A stretch of 64,000 nucleotides of DNA. It comes from Astrocystis sublimbata (Eukaryota > Ascomycota > Sordariomycetes > Xylariales > Xylariaceae). The notes beneath the pieces were generated by a model, which worked only from the letters and a program-made list of their open reading frames with translations, did not search any database and was not told where the DNA came from. A program made the position numbers and the translations under genes. The DNA lies in NCBI GenBank assembly GCA_022453515.1, contig JAJNNY010000075.1, positions 62,001 through 126,000 on the forward strand, given 5' to 3'. Shown one piece after another: positions 45,444 to 58,400 of this stretch (positions within the stretch are counted from its first letter, which is position 1; the number at the start of each line of letters is the position of its first letter).

Positions 45444-46723
45444 GTCTACCAGAACAAACCCTCGCCAGCCCAAGACCCATGGGCCGATCACAGACTAGTG
45501 TGAGCTGTCAGTTAACAACATCGGACAACGTTGCAGACAGAGGAAACATTTGAGCTAGATGTAAGATCGATATTACTCTGTAAAGAGGTGGCGTTTCCCC
45601 GTCAATCTCGTTTTGCCCTATCTATGATACATATAATCAGCCATATCGAATACATGCAGCTCGAAACCTCTGCACGGATGAAAAGGAGAATAGTACACTG
45701 CAGTGTACTTACAACTTGATACGCAGTGGAGAAAGTCGGGAAATTCACATTCTTGGAAGGAGGCAATGTACCATGTCAGGCACCATGTAAAGCACTTCCC
45801 TGCCTATCACGAGCCAAGACGTGTGCCGGCGCTGGGGAAAAGGGTCGAGAAGGGTTAATTACACCCGTCTGATGTTCGGCTACGTCCAGTACATCAAACA
45901 CTTATAGATGTACCTGCGTATAGGACTCCACCCACGTTGTTGGCAACGGGAAAAGCAAGGGACCAGGAGACGGGACGTGCTCTGGCTCGTGAATTTGGGA
46001 GGTCTGTTGCCTCAGTTGATGTATTCAGTTTATTGCCTAGATGTTTTTAAGACGGCAAGTGGCCACTCGACACGGTTACAGCGACCCAATCTGCGACTCC
46101 CTACCTCCCGCCGACGCCTACCTAACTGCAAGAAAGAAAGCCGCCCTCATTTAGCGCGACTGTGAGCCAATCATCGAAACAAAACCGAGCAGGGAACTTG
46201 TTCACCCTGAGTTCGCGCGCGACACACGCAACAGCTGTCCAATTACGTGGTAGAGGAGGCCGAGTACAAAACTGGTACCAGATACCAAGCACTTTCACCG
46301 AGGATCTATTTCATTGAGCTGTACCGCGCCGCAGGTTTCGGGCGGTCGCCATAGGTCGCCGTAGGTCGCACAATCGCCTAAGGACCGACGGGAATGATAG
46401 GGACGACTGTTGCGCGCATAGTTGTATCGCATCCCATCGCATCGAACACCACTCGCGAATACATACAGCGCGACACTCGACGAGGTGTGGCAACCGTCTG
46501 AACGCATCTCGGCTGGACGTGTAGACGCGCCCAGTCTAAAAAAAGTCGCAGCAACCCCACCACCAAGTAATTTCGATAAAAGAGAGATGCTCCTTTTGCC
46601 TACCATCTCCCCTTTTCTCGTGCAACTGAAGCGCAACCTGGGGGCCAAGGAAACAACATAATACACAGTAGGCCAACCAGCCAGCCTGAATTGCCGACGG
46701 GCTCATTCATCAACAGCCTCAAC
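45444..46723. promoter_or_regulatory. Upstream region of the coiled-coil protein gene
   Basis: No gene is seen. A TCGCCATAGGTCGCCGTAGG tandem word (about 12 bp) occurs near 46346..46370. The last 200 bp presumably hold the promoter and leader. Confidence 0.4.
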
Positions 46724-49700
46724 ATGTTCGACCGTTTCCGGCATAAGGATGGGACGACGGCGCCTCTGGATAGGAAGAAGCTGGAGGCCTGGCAGAACTC
46801 GCACTCGACGTCATCCACGGCAACAGCGACAGCGCGAGGCGTCTCAGGTGGGAACAATCAGTACCGATATGCCGTGAAGGGAGGCCCTCCGCCTAAGCGG
46901 CCGCCGAGGCCTAGAGAAATCGACCTGCCACCTGAAGAGTAAGTTGTCATTGTTCATTTTCCAAGCAATCCTGTGTCATTCCCTCTCGTTTCCACCCCCC
47001 ATCATTTATTATGTGGTGCCATATGCAAGCTGGCAGGAAGTGGCGTGCCGAGCCGAGCCGGAGCGAAGCCAACGGTGGGATCAACTCACCTGCAATGCAT
47101 GCCTATTCCTACCGTGGCCCCCAAATGAAGAAGATGCCCCTTTCTCAGCATACGGCTCTGCTCACATGAGCAAGTAATGATTGGGGGCGTCTGCACAAGA
47201 CAAAATAAGGTGGAGCGGTCTCAATTGAACTACCTAGGTACTCAGTCGAGACGCCCAACGTTGCAGCAGAGCTATCTTGAAAGTGGGTAAATGATGGATG
47301 GTTCGGACGACAAGCTTTGGGCGAGGGGACTTCGCGGCAGGGAACAGACGAAAAAAGGTCCTTAATTTAGAAGAGGCTGGACCCCAGAATCGGCCACTTG
47401 CAGTAGTTCTGCATGGCTCACGCGCCGGCGATACAAGAACGGGCAGAGCGGGCTCGGCTGAAGCTGGGCTGCTGGGTGCTGGCTACTTACTAAGTGGGCT
47501 GAGATCGTGGATGCGGCAACGGCGCGGCCTCAATTCGATAATTTAGATGGCTTGCTAACAGCTAGAGGGCATCCCTTTTTGTACTATGTACTACTTACTT
47601 ATTTCTGCCCTGCACCACTGCAGGCTCCAGCACTTCAGCACCACCAACACCATGCGCACCTGGGCAGGTAGCCAAGTACCTACCTAAGCTAAGCTAGCTT
47701 CCAGTTTGCTTGGTTCTGGAGCCTGACGCTCTTTCCTTCCCTTCTCTCGTCAGGCCTTTGTTTGTTTGCATTTGCCCGGGTTCTGTGTTTGCACTGGCTC
47801 TAGGTAGCTCCGGCTCCGGGCTGTCTTGAAACACTTGGACAGCGAATAGAGCTTACACGCTTATCAGCCACTAACACGTACCTCTTTTGCTCCCGCGTCA
47901 AGTTACCTACCTCTCCAGATAGCTACGCATAGCTGACCACCCGAGACCAACAGCATCAACAGTGTTCCTCTGCAGGGATCAGGCTACCTGTCACCTCCCG
48001 TCCAGACATTCCCGACCGGCCGGAAGTCCGAACGCGACTCGTTTCACGGTCGCCCTGTGTCGTCCATCTATTCACAGCCCTCGCCTGAGGCGTCTGTCTT
48101 CGCAGCACATCAGCTCAAGAACGACATGGCCTATCATGGTCCGCTCGAGATATCGCCGCCAAGCTCGCCTGACGTAGCTTCACCGAGGAGAGGGTAAGCC
48201 ACTTCTTTTTTCTTTTTTTGCTCGGACGGTCTGCGTACATGATGTTCCGCATCGAAACAAAAGGAGCTGTACGGGGCTGTCTGAAACAACTCCGCATGTT
48301 TTGGATCTGATGATGTTGTATCTGCGTTGTCGCCCTCGTCCTGCCTTAGGGTGTTCCGCAAGCGCGCTCCGTATTATGTTCGGATGTCCTGTATTCCCGC
48401 CTGAAAATCATGGATAGACATACCTATTATCGTGTTTTGCGACGGGCCGTGCTTTGCGCGTGCGAGTAGCTCGGCGTCTAGAAGAAGTAGGCAAGCAGAG
48501 ACCGCAACGTGATATGGCTAACTCGGCGTACTTATCCCAGCCCCTTTCCTGGAGACGTCTCTCCTATCGAGGAAGCCCCAGAGCCACCGCCAGTCCCTCA
48601 AGAGCGTAAGACGATGGCGACGAAGACCGAGACCCGGACTAATATACCCATGATGCGTCGCGAGCGCAGGAAGAACTCGGATGCGGCCCTGAATACCCTC
48701 CGTGAAGCCAAGTCACGAGAGCGACTGACGTCAACACCACCGCGGCCCTACAATCACGATGTACGCTGGGACCCCAGCACCGGCGAACCCACAACGAGTA
48801 CAAAGGGCCGCCCGGCCTCGGTAAAACCGCAGGAATACGCCCACGGCCTTACGAACCGAGGCGACGCCCGCCCGCCGTCTAGTGGCAGAGGTCCCATCGG
48901 GTTGCCACCAAATCCAGCCGCCCTCCGCGATCGCTTACGTCCAGTGCGACCAGCTAGTACCAATCCACAGCCTGCACCAGCGCAACGGCCAGAATGGAAC
49001 GGAGCCAGCGGCCGAACATCCATTGTGCCACCAGTGAAGGACAACAAGAATGTCACGCCGCTTAGGATTCCTCCCAGGACCGGTAAGATGGCCAGCCAAG
49101 GACGCCCGATGTTATCTCCTATTGAGTCTAATGGATCTGGAGCAGCTACGTCACCATCGTCATCAGTACAGCAGACACACTCACCTGTCGTGGCCACGGA
49201 TTCCCCGTCTCGCCCGTCAGGATACCCGACCCCTCCCCCATCCGAGGATCCCGTTCGAGCGAAGCCACCGACGGCTCAGCCGGCTGTGCAACCACGACTA
49301 CGGATCCCCTCGAACGAGCAAGCCACACGCCGGAAACCAACCAGGCCAGCACCCGGACAGAATCCCGAGTCTCCCAGCCCATCCGAGCATGTGCACCGCA
49401 AGGCTCAACCGCAAGCTATCCCCGTCAGGGGCTCCTCCCGCGCATCCGCGCAACCAGCGTCTCGCATCAATGTTGCGAAGAATGCCAACCGAAAACACAT
49501 CACGCCCCGTGCGAGTTCCGAAGATCTATCACCGGCCCCCACGCCTCCTCAACTTAGCACACCCACACCCACCGCGAAGCCGACTCCAGAGGTATCCGTC
49601 CTCAGCCGCGGCAGACCTACCGTCTCCGGCTACGAAAGCTCCCCGACTACGACGCCCATCGAAGCCGTGACCGTGAAGATCCACCTCGACTCTCCCTACT

Positions 49701-50188
49701 ACACCACCGCCAACACCTCATCCGCCAACACGCCATCATCAGGCACTAAACCCCACCCCTCCGAGCCTCGTGTATTCACGACTAGAGTCGTCCCCGATCT
49801 AGACGGGAACCAGTCGGCCTCGAGCATCTCGTCGGGTGTCTCCCATGACAAGTCGCTCCCACCCGCGCCTCCGGAGGTATCCGCCAAGGACCGCGTGACG
49901 GAGCTCAACGCGCAGCTCGAGGCGCTCGGCAACCGCCGCATCAACATCAATACCGCGATCCGGCAGATGACGGAGATGATGCCGACGGACAATATCCTGG
50001 CGTCGGAGGCCGTCGTACGCAAGCGTGAACGCGAGAAGAAGAAGGTCGAGCACCTGCGCACCGAGCTCGCCGACGTCGAGAGGCAGTCATACGAGCTGGG
50101 GCTGAAGCTCCATAGAGCGTATAAGAGACTCGATCGGGATGCCGAGTACGAACCTACTACGCTGTGGGTTAGGAGGATTACGCACTAA
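46724..50188 (+). CDS. Uncharacterised fungal protein with C-terminal coiled coil
   Basis: Exons modelled are 46724..46938, 47954..48193 and 48541..50188; the joins are in frame and the product is 700 aa. I do not recognise the family. The N-terminus (MFDRFRHKDGTTAPLDRKKL) is charged, the middle ~500 residues are Pro/Ser/Thr/Arg-rich and predicted disordered, with proline clusters (EAPEPPPVPQE, PPPSEDPVRAKPP). The last ~100 residues form a coiled coil (VTELNAQLEALGNRRININ, then VRKREREKKKVEHLRTEL and SYELGLKLHRAYKRLDRD) ending TLWVRRITH. A long disordered region with a short terminal coiled coil suggests a scaffold or cytoskeleton/membrane-tether protein, but this is inference. The first intron (1015 bp) is far longer than any other here, so an unrecognised exon or a different first exon is possible; the second intron is 347 bp. 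Confidence 0.65.
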
Positions 50189-51266
50189 TTAGATGATGAG
50201 GGTGAGGATGAGGATGAAGATGCGGGATGGGGTCTGGTTGTTGGAGGAAGGATAAAGTGAGGGAGCGCCTGGGAGAGAGGACAGGAGAGGAATCGTCCCA
50301 CGCGTCATAGTAATGCGAGGGATGCATAGTCTACCTACCTTGAAAATCGTTGTATTCTTGCAGACAGCATTCTGCTACATATGCTCAAGATTTGTTTTCT
50401 TTATTATACCTCGTCATTTTGCTTTTTTTTTTAGCTAGCAACGCCTCGAAATACCCAGTTTCGCTTGATTTTGTTTGTTCCTCTTATTCTCTCTCTTTCT
50501 TCCTTGCACCCTATGTGGATGGATTGATAGACTCAAATCTCTTCCCGCCTGCCTGTCTCCTTTGCTTCAATCTTTCTGGCAGATCTGTTTTTTTGCCTTG
50601 AGCAGAGCAGTCTATGTATGCTACCTATACCGGTACAGGTAGTAGGTACATATCCAACGTTGAGGTGTGGGTGTAGGAGTAGGAGTAGGTGTAGGAACTA
50701 ATCATCGTCGCATGTTAACGGACGAACGGCAGACATATACGATTAATAGGTCATTTATTACGCCTTCGTCGGTAGATAAGTCAGGTAGATTACCCAAACT
50801 AAATGCAAAATGAGATTTGATTCTTGATACACATGCATGTAAGAGCCTGTCGCATGTCTTCTCCGTGGAGGCAACTTCCAACTTCACATGCATCATGCGT
50901 AGGAGGCAGCACGGCGCGCAAGATCTTCAGTATCTGAATTGAACACACGATATATTGATGAATACCTAACTAGGTAGGTAGCCATGATTTGATTTCGCAG
51001 ACCTAAAGCAAGCAAGTAACTATGGAAATAGCTCAGCGCGCATAGCCGAGATAGCTACGATAATATAGCAACTACCAAGTAGGGCAGCTACCAACCCAGC
51101 TAAAGTAAATTATACACAACCTCTTGCCAAACGAGAGGCCTTCATCTTGATCTAATCGGCCCAGTCAGAATTTAATTTTCCCCCACCTCCAGAAAAACGC
51201 CTCGCAAATGTGACGAACTCAAGTGATCGCAAAAAGACTCAAAAAACAAAAACATGCATGGATTGT
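50189..51266. other. Intergenic between convergent coiled-coil and zinc-finger genes
   Basis: T-rich tracts near 50395..50440 and 50460..50510, and a GTAGGAGTAGGAGTAGG word near 50673. No gene is seen. Confidence 0.55.
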
Positions 51267-53950
51267 CTAGAATGAGAACTTCTTAGCTGGGACCGTAGCA
51301 GGGATATCCCCGTCGTCGTCCGAGTCATCGTCTTCATTCGATGTGTCATCGAGGACAACAGGCTCAGAAGCCGAGCCTCTCCTGGTCGTAGGACTCATAG
51401 TAGTAGAAGATCCCGGCCGGCTCGGCTGGCCAGCGACATGCGACGAGACCCTGTATCCCTTCTTCTGCAGCGAGGAGAGACTACTGGGCGGCGGCTCATC
51501 GGCGGCAGCAGGAGTAGCAGCAGGAGTAGGAACAGCAGCAGGAGTAGGAACAGAGACAGGAGGCGCTTGATTCGAGGGCGTAAATGCAGTCGGATCTGAC
51601 GTGGCAGCCGTCGCTGCCGAGCCACCTAGGCCTGAATTATTCATCTGCGCAACAGAGACCAGGTTTTTCGGCGGAGGAACCGGCGTAAAGCTCTGGATAG
51701 GACGGGGTATATACGCAGGTCCCGCGCCTGTCCCATTCGATCCATCGTCACTTCTCTGGCGTTTCGCAGCGGGCGTGCCGAATGCTTGATTAGGTGAGCT
51801 GAGTGCGTGTTTCCCTCCCAAGCCCATGCGCGCCTTCTCCTCGTCGATCTCTTGCCGGGTGCGTCTGAGTCGTAGGCGAACCCCATACTTCTTTCTGATC
51901 GTGCTCTGTTTCGTGCTGAAGACATTCTGCAAGGAGTCGAGCTTGATTTTTCGTTGCAAGGGGTCGGTCATCGCCTCGGCGTCATGGAATCGTGGTTTAA
52001 AGCTCAATTCTGCTTCTCGCAACTCTGCATCGAGCCTAAGCCTGTCTATTGTTGAAAGATGAGCGTATGGATCATATTCCGTGGCCGGAGTCCGCTTTGG
52101 TGTCGAGTAAGCTGGGGAAGAGTTAAGATTCCATGGTTGCTGCTGTGTCAGAGGCTGGGGATGATAAGCATGGTTTACAGGCAGGGGAACTTGAGGCCCG
52201 GGTGTTGGTAGTTGTGACTGTGGTATGGGAGTCGCTGGCGCAGTTGTGTGATCACCACATACTCCATTTGCGATATGCTGTAAGTCGTTATCAGTGTGCA
52301 CAGCTCTATGAACGTACCCATGAATTCACTCACGTAATTTTGCCCGCCCCTGGTTGTGAATCCGGCACCGCAGTGGGGACACTCGCAAATATACTCGTGA
52401 TTGTCGGCAACTGTTTTCGTGCAGAGCTGTTTTCCAACATGCTATTTCGAGTCAGTTCAGTATAAGATAGGGAACATGGCAATTCGGAAACTCACATATT
52501 CGTAGGTTTTTGTCTGGTTGAATTCTTTCCAGCAAAGTCGACACTTGAGCAGAGGTGTAGGGGTCGCATTTTGCGGCTGAGATTGCGGTGGTGGTGGTGG
52601 CTGTGAGACTTGCACGGGAGGAGGTGCTACCACGGGAGATTGTGAAGCCATCATTGCGCTCATATTCACAGCTCCGGGGCTCTGCATCTGAGCTGTTGGG
52701 ACGACCCTCTCTCGCCTTTCCTCTATCACGTCACCATTTGTATATCCTAAGCGCTCAGCTCGAGCGAGAGCATTGATCAATGACCGAGCATCAATGGTAT
52801 TCATACGCTGTTCTAAAGCCTTATCGAGAAACTGATCACTGCACTTCTCAAGAAGCTGAGGAGCGATCTCATCCAGGTCTTGGGCACTTAGATGAGAGGC
52901 GATCTCGTGCTTGGTCTCAGTTACCATGTGTTGGCCGAAGTCTCGTACAGCGCGGCGCATGATAATCCCACTCGTATAGTGGATGATTGCATTCATCTAT
53001 GACATGTCGATATAAGCCACGAGTGAGCCCGACGGCGAGGAATCAATGCGGAGACTTACAATGAAGGCGTGGTGGAATTCACTCCCTTTGATACATTTCT
53101 CCCACTTATCCCTGACGATTCTTCGGACTGCTTCGGGACACGCATTATGAACAACATCCGCCAAGAGAGATAAGTCTCTGTTGAATCTTGGGTTCTCTGC
53201 CTCGTGGTTGAACTCAGGAGATTGAAACCTCTTAGGAACTTCACTCTTCTCTCGGGGTTGCTGTACGTCTGCGTTGGATGGCATGACAGGGTTAGGAGGT
53301 GATACGGTGGAGCCTGGTTGCAGACTCGTGCCTGGAGGAGCCCACTGGCGTATGCGAGCTGGTTGAAGAACACCAGCGGTCCCGCGACTGCTCGATGGAA
53401 GTGGCTGTGTCGTCATAGGTGAGGGTTGCGAAGCAGATGGTCGTGCCATCGTATGTGAGGGTTGTGAAGTAGATGGTTGCGCCATCATGTGTGAGGGTTG
53501 CGAAGCAGATGGTTGTGCCATCATATGTGAAGGTTGCGAGGTATATGGTTGTGGTTGAGTCCAAGGTGGTTGTGCTGTTTGAGGTGGTGGTTGTGTGGAC
53601 GGGACTTGCACCTCTGGTGCCTGTGATGCCTGCGATGCCTGTGGTACTTGCGTTTGTGCTGTCGTCAGTTGTGTCGACGATACCGATGGTGATGCCGATG
53701 GAGATGTCCGTGCTGTCGACGATGGTTCCTGCTCTGGCGCCGGAGTGGCATTATGAAATTCATTTGATTTACCATCCACATCCATAGTGCCCTTGACATG
53801 GACATCAACGGTAGGCACTATGAGACCTGATTTTTCCGACACCGCATCATGTCCTGGAGTTTGAGATGCATCTCGTCCTACTGCTGGCGAGGCCCGGGAT
53901 AGGTTCGGTGCCGGACTCGCCGTTGCCTCCGCCTCGGTTGCCGTCTCCAT
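51267..53950 (-). CDS. Uncharacterised protein with two tandem C2HC zinc fingers
   Basis: Minus-strand exons are 53950..53060, 52996..52496, 52441..52334 and 52277..51267; all introns are phase 0 and the product is 836 aa. The N-terminal third is disordered, Pro/Gln/Ser-rich, with 12-aa repeats of SQPSHMMAQPSA type. A helical conserved block follows (EAVRRIVRDKWEKCIKGSEF, then MNAIIHYTSGIIMRRAVRDF). Next are two zinc-finger units with identical spacing C-x2-C-x12-H-x5-C: one starts CRLCWKEF, the next CPHCGAGFTTRGG. Then come LDAELREAELSFKPRFHDAE and a basic region (KKYGVRLRLRRTRQEID) with helical character, and a Ser/Pro-rich tail ending EDDDSDDDGDIPATVPAKKF. The composition and fingers suggest a nuclear protein, perhaps a transcription or chromatin co-factor; I recognise no named orthologue. 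The ATG METATEAEA is the first in frame. Confidence 0.7.
53407..53553. repeat. 36-bp in-frame tandem repeat in the zinc-finger gene
   Basis: Three full units start at 53430, 53466 and 53502, with partial units on both sides. Each encodes 12 residues of the type SQPSHMMAQPSA on the minus strand. The multiple-of-three unit keeps the frame, so copy number could vary between strains without harm. Confidence 0.88.
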
Positions 53951-55489
53951 GGCGTTGGTTTTGCGAAGGCCCAAACCAAGTACTAGATAAAGAGAGGAGT
54001 CTGTCTAGAACGCCCAGGCCAGATAAGAGTGTGTGCGTATTGGTATGGACCAGTGCTCAATGCCCTAGGTTATGTAGGAAGTAGTAGAGCAAATCAGGCC
54101 GTCACTGATGAAAGCTCGCGCTCGGTGCAAATCAAGCAAGCGCGATATACAGGTACTGCTTTCCACTCCCACTCAGTATTGCAAGTTATCGTCGAGTGGA
54201 ACGGACCTAGAATACCTTGGGCAATTGGAAGTTGCAATCAACCATTCAATGTCTTGAACTGCATGTATGGCAGATACAGCAAAGGATGTGTAAGTAGGTG
54301 GAGCTGCTGTGCCGCTGACTGCTGAACCGCAGTGCATGTGGAAGTAACAATCTACAAGCTTAAACTTGGCTTCTTGAGACCAATTCGGCAAATGCCTTTC
54401 ACTGGCATAGATGCCGCGCTAGATGCACGCTTGGATATATGTAACAGTTCAGATGCAAAGGTGACCTTCCTCGTGATGATGTCCGTCAACAGGATGGAAA
54501 GAGTGAGTGGATGGAGGTGATGATCCTAGGTAGGGGTAGGTAGGATGGATCGTTAGCTTAGGTGTACTTTCTGTTATTAGTTTTTTCTTTATTTTAAAAA
54601 GCTCCGGGGCAAGGTAATTTATAGGATGAAAAAGTATGTCTAAAGCGGATTAAAGCCCCCATATATATTCTAATCCTCACGCGTTGATTGGCTGCAAAAC
54701 AGTAATACTTTTCTCACTAGTGAAAAGCCTAATGAAATTAGATTAGCAGGCTTGACACATATTTTACACGTAGTATCTACCCAGGATGGTAGGTAGTTAA
54801 TGCGCGTGGCGCTAACTGCATGCAACCCTGTCTCGCCTGTCTCCTAATTAGTTAGTTCCGGATAAAAGAGTTTTCGTTTGCTGCGTGTTGCTGATGCTTT
54901 GTCATGTCCAGAGGTAGGCGGGATGGCAGGTATTAATCTCTCAGGTGGCTTTCCAACAATAGTATCTACATGTGCAGCTGAATCAGGATGTCAGGATGCA
55001 CGATGTGTACGAGTAAAAGATGCGGCATTCATCATTGAAGGATGTAGGTCAGGCATCCAATCATGGATGTAGTCTACCTTAAGTTAAGCGGAATTGATGT
55101 CGTTACTATAACCCAACTGGATTTTTTTGCTCAAACTCCCCAGCTCTGAGTAGATGCCTGCACCTCATGCAGCTTTCCGAGATACACGGGTTTTCTGTTG
55201 CCAAAAACGCCGCAAGATAAGAATACCTCACTACCTATTAGACGTGATCCAATTTTTTATGCCCATGTATGCCGACAAAATCAAACGACGACCGGGTCCA
55301 GAAGGCGCGAATGGTGTGTAACGCACTTTAAACACCCCCAAACACCACCCAATCCATCACCGGCGATCGATATACCTAGATGAATGCCGGTCTGTTTGGT
55401 ACAAAATGCACTCTTGCCATATCCCGTGAACAAATTCATATCCCTTTTAACCCAATATATAACCCCATCTGCTACCAATATGGAAGACG
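53951..55489. promoter_or_regulatory. Zinc-finger gene upstream region and ABC transporter 3' flank
   Basis: No gene is supported. The stretch 54570..54800 is AT-rich. GTAGGTAGG words occur near 54530..54545 and 54790. Short frames show no family features. Confidence 0.45.
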
Positions 55490-58400
55490 TTACGATTGAG
55501 CCGCCGGACCAGCCTCAACCACACGCCCCGCATCAAGTCTAATGAAGTAGTCCGCATCCCTGACAGCCTCCAGGCGATGCGCAATCGTGATGACCGTGCT
55601 CTGCGCGAGCTCGTCCCTCAGGACATCCTGGATCGCAAGCGCAGTCTCCTTATCGATTGACGCCGTCGCCTCATCGAGGATAATCACGGGGCTGCGGCGG
55701 AGGACGGCCCGGCCAATGCCCACGAGCTGCCGCTGTCCCTGGCTGAGGTTCTTGCCGCCGTCGTCGACGTGCGCGTCCAAGGCCCATCCGGGGCCCAGTA
55801 TACGGTGCAGCGCGGCCTCGCACTCGGCGTCGCTGTGCAGCTGCAAAGGGTCGAGGTTGTCGCGCAACGTCCCCGGGAACAGCACGGGGTCTTGTGCCAC
55901 GAAACTAATGCGCTGTCGCCAGGCGTGGACGTCGACTTCGGAAATATCGATCCCGCCGACGCGGATGGTGCCGCGCTCGGGATGCATCGTCGCGAGGAGT
56001 GAAAGGGCAAGCGTTGACTTGCCTGAGCCCGTGCGCCCCAGCACAGCGCAGGTTGCGCCGCCAGGGATGGTGAAGGATACGTCTTCTAGAGATGGGTCTA
56101 GATGGGGTGCGTATTTGAGGGTTCTGCGACGCTTGGTGTTAGTTGACACTGTTTCGGATGGGGTGCATACAGCTAGGAGAAGCGCAGAAGATCTCCAGGA
56201 CGAGAGGTTGGATTGCAACAGGCAAAAGACCCTCGAGCTGTGAAAGACGGCAAACCAGGGGTAAGTAGAAAACACTTACACTTGATCAAAGGTGATGGCA
56301 TCACTGTAGGAAGGCCAACTTGCGGGGGGCTTGATGTGGCCGGCAGGTTCCTCTTCTAGGTCAAGTAGCTCCACGACACGCTCCACGGACACAAAGTCCA
56401 TCTGTAGCTTTCCGTACGCTCTGCAAAGCCCGTGTGTCGCATCCACAAACTGAGACGCTGTAGCCAGCACGAAGGCTGTCAATCCGGGTGATAGGCCCTG
56501 ATATAGCGACAGCAATACCAGGCTAAACGTCGATATTGCTGAGATGGCATCGAATCGGTACTGTAGCCATGCTTGCAGACTCCAGTAGAAGTGGTCCATT
56601 TTCTGGAATGCGTCTGTGATGATGATGTTCTTATTCTGAAAATGCGCTTGTGCTTTGAAAGCACGTATCGTTCCCAGGCCCTCCAGCAGGATGCCAAAAT
56701 TGGACAACAGAGGAGAAAGCGAGACCATCTCAAGCCGTCTGAGGCTCTGAGACGTGGGGATGAAGACATTGAAGATGTACATGAACCACAAAGTCATGGC
56801 AAGCGCGAAGACGAAGAAAATTGGTGTAAGGGACGCAATGACGATCATGCTGGTGAGCCAGTTGATTGACCAGAACGTGACGTCTTGCAGCGGCGCGATC
56901 ATGCCTCCATCCAGCATCCCTATGTCTGCGGTCAAACGGTTCATCAGACGTCCAACAGGTGTCGTGTCGTAGAATCGGAACGTGGCACTGCTGACTTGAT
57001 GCAGGACTCTGCCGAACAGATCTTTAGCGGCCAGGTATAGAATCAGGAGCAGGCCGCATTGCGTAAGTGTATACAGCAAGGTCATGGCAAGACCTAATGC
57101 TGCGTACCACACAAGCCAAGGCGTCACATTTTCGGCAGGGCTGGGAAGTTTGTGAAAAAGATCATTGCCAGGATCCCAAGTAGTGAGGATGGTGAACGCT
57201 TCTACGGATGGGTATCCCTCGCCCCAGGCTTTCAGAAACCAAGCGTTGAATATGCGAGCGAAACGGAATGCGGCAAAGACGGCAATCACCGCTATCCACC
57301 ACCTGATCTTCCCGGCCTTGATGTAGGTCCAGTAAACTCTAGCGACGATGCCGCCAGATGCCCGGTATTCATCTGAAATGAATTTGTCGGGTATGGCTGT
57401 CTCATGTTCTTCTTCCTCATTTGCCGTGTGCATTTCTTCATGGGCGACTTGACGTGTGGCCAATTCCTTGGCTAGTAGGTCGATCTCTTGGGCAATCTCA
57501 TCCTCTTCTAGAACGCGGGCATGCCCTTTATCAATTTCGACAATCTGGTCGGCTAGGTGGGCGCAAAGGTCTACCCGATGTGTGACTAAGATCATCGTCC
57601 GGCCTTCCATCAGGGGCCCCTGGAATAGTTTGCGTACAATCGATTGCGCCGTGTCATGATCTAGTGCAGCGAGGGGGTCGTCAAGAAGCAGAATGCGCGA
57701 ATTGCTATACACGGCTCGGGCCAAGGCCACTCGCGCTTTCTGCCCGCCGGAGAGCCCAATGCCGTTCTCGCCAATATCTGACAAGTCTCCATGCGAGAAG
57801 CTGGCGAGATCAGGTGTCAGGGCGCAAGCGTCCACTACCTGCTTATACCTGGCGGGATCGTATGGGAAATTGAACAAGATGTTGTCCCGTATACTCATAT
57901 TCTGAAGCCACGGCGATTGCGCGCAATAGCCTACCATGTAATTAGGGACGATGCAGCTACCAGCAGTTCTGTCTAGGTCACCAAGTACTAGGATAGTTAC
58001 AGTCAGTCAAAGGTCACAGTAGTAGTGCATGTTTCCAGAGAGATGTCAAGCTCTGGACACGATAGTTGCATCTTGATAAAATGCTTAATCGGGTCATAGG
58101 CAGGACACGACGAAAGAGAGTTGGTGTGGAGTCCAGGTCAAGATTATACTTACCGGCTTGAAGCAGGGCAGTCTTGCCAGAGCCCACCTTTCCGCACACA
58201 ATAGAAAGTCCTGTGGTGAAGCGAAGGTTCAGGTCCCTCAAGACTGTTTGGTGGTTCGTGGGCCACTCGAAAGTCGCGTCTTTGAACTCAACGTCTGGCG
58301 TCGACTCGTTGTAGTCATTCTCCTCCTTGTCCGGCTCAACCATGAATGACTCGATACGATCCAGAGAAACATATGCATTGAGAAGTACTGTGACCAAGTT

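Noticed and set aside
47298..47546. 82-codon frame inside the long intron of the coiled-coil gene
   Set aside because: Low-complexity Arg/Gly/Ala composition, no splice sites that join it in frame to exons 1 and 2 with evident conservation.
55198..55478. Small overlapping frames downstream of the ABCC stop
   Set aside because: Both strands open by chance over ~200 bp; no family features and probably within the transporter 3' UTR.
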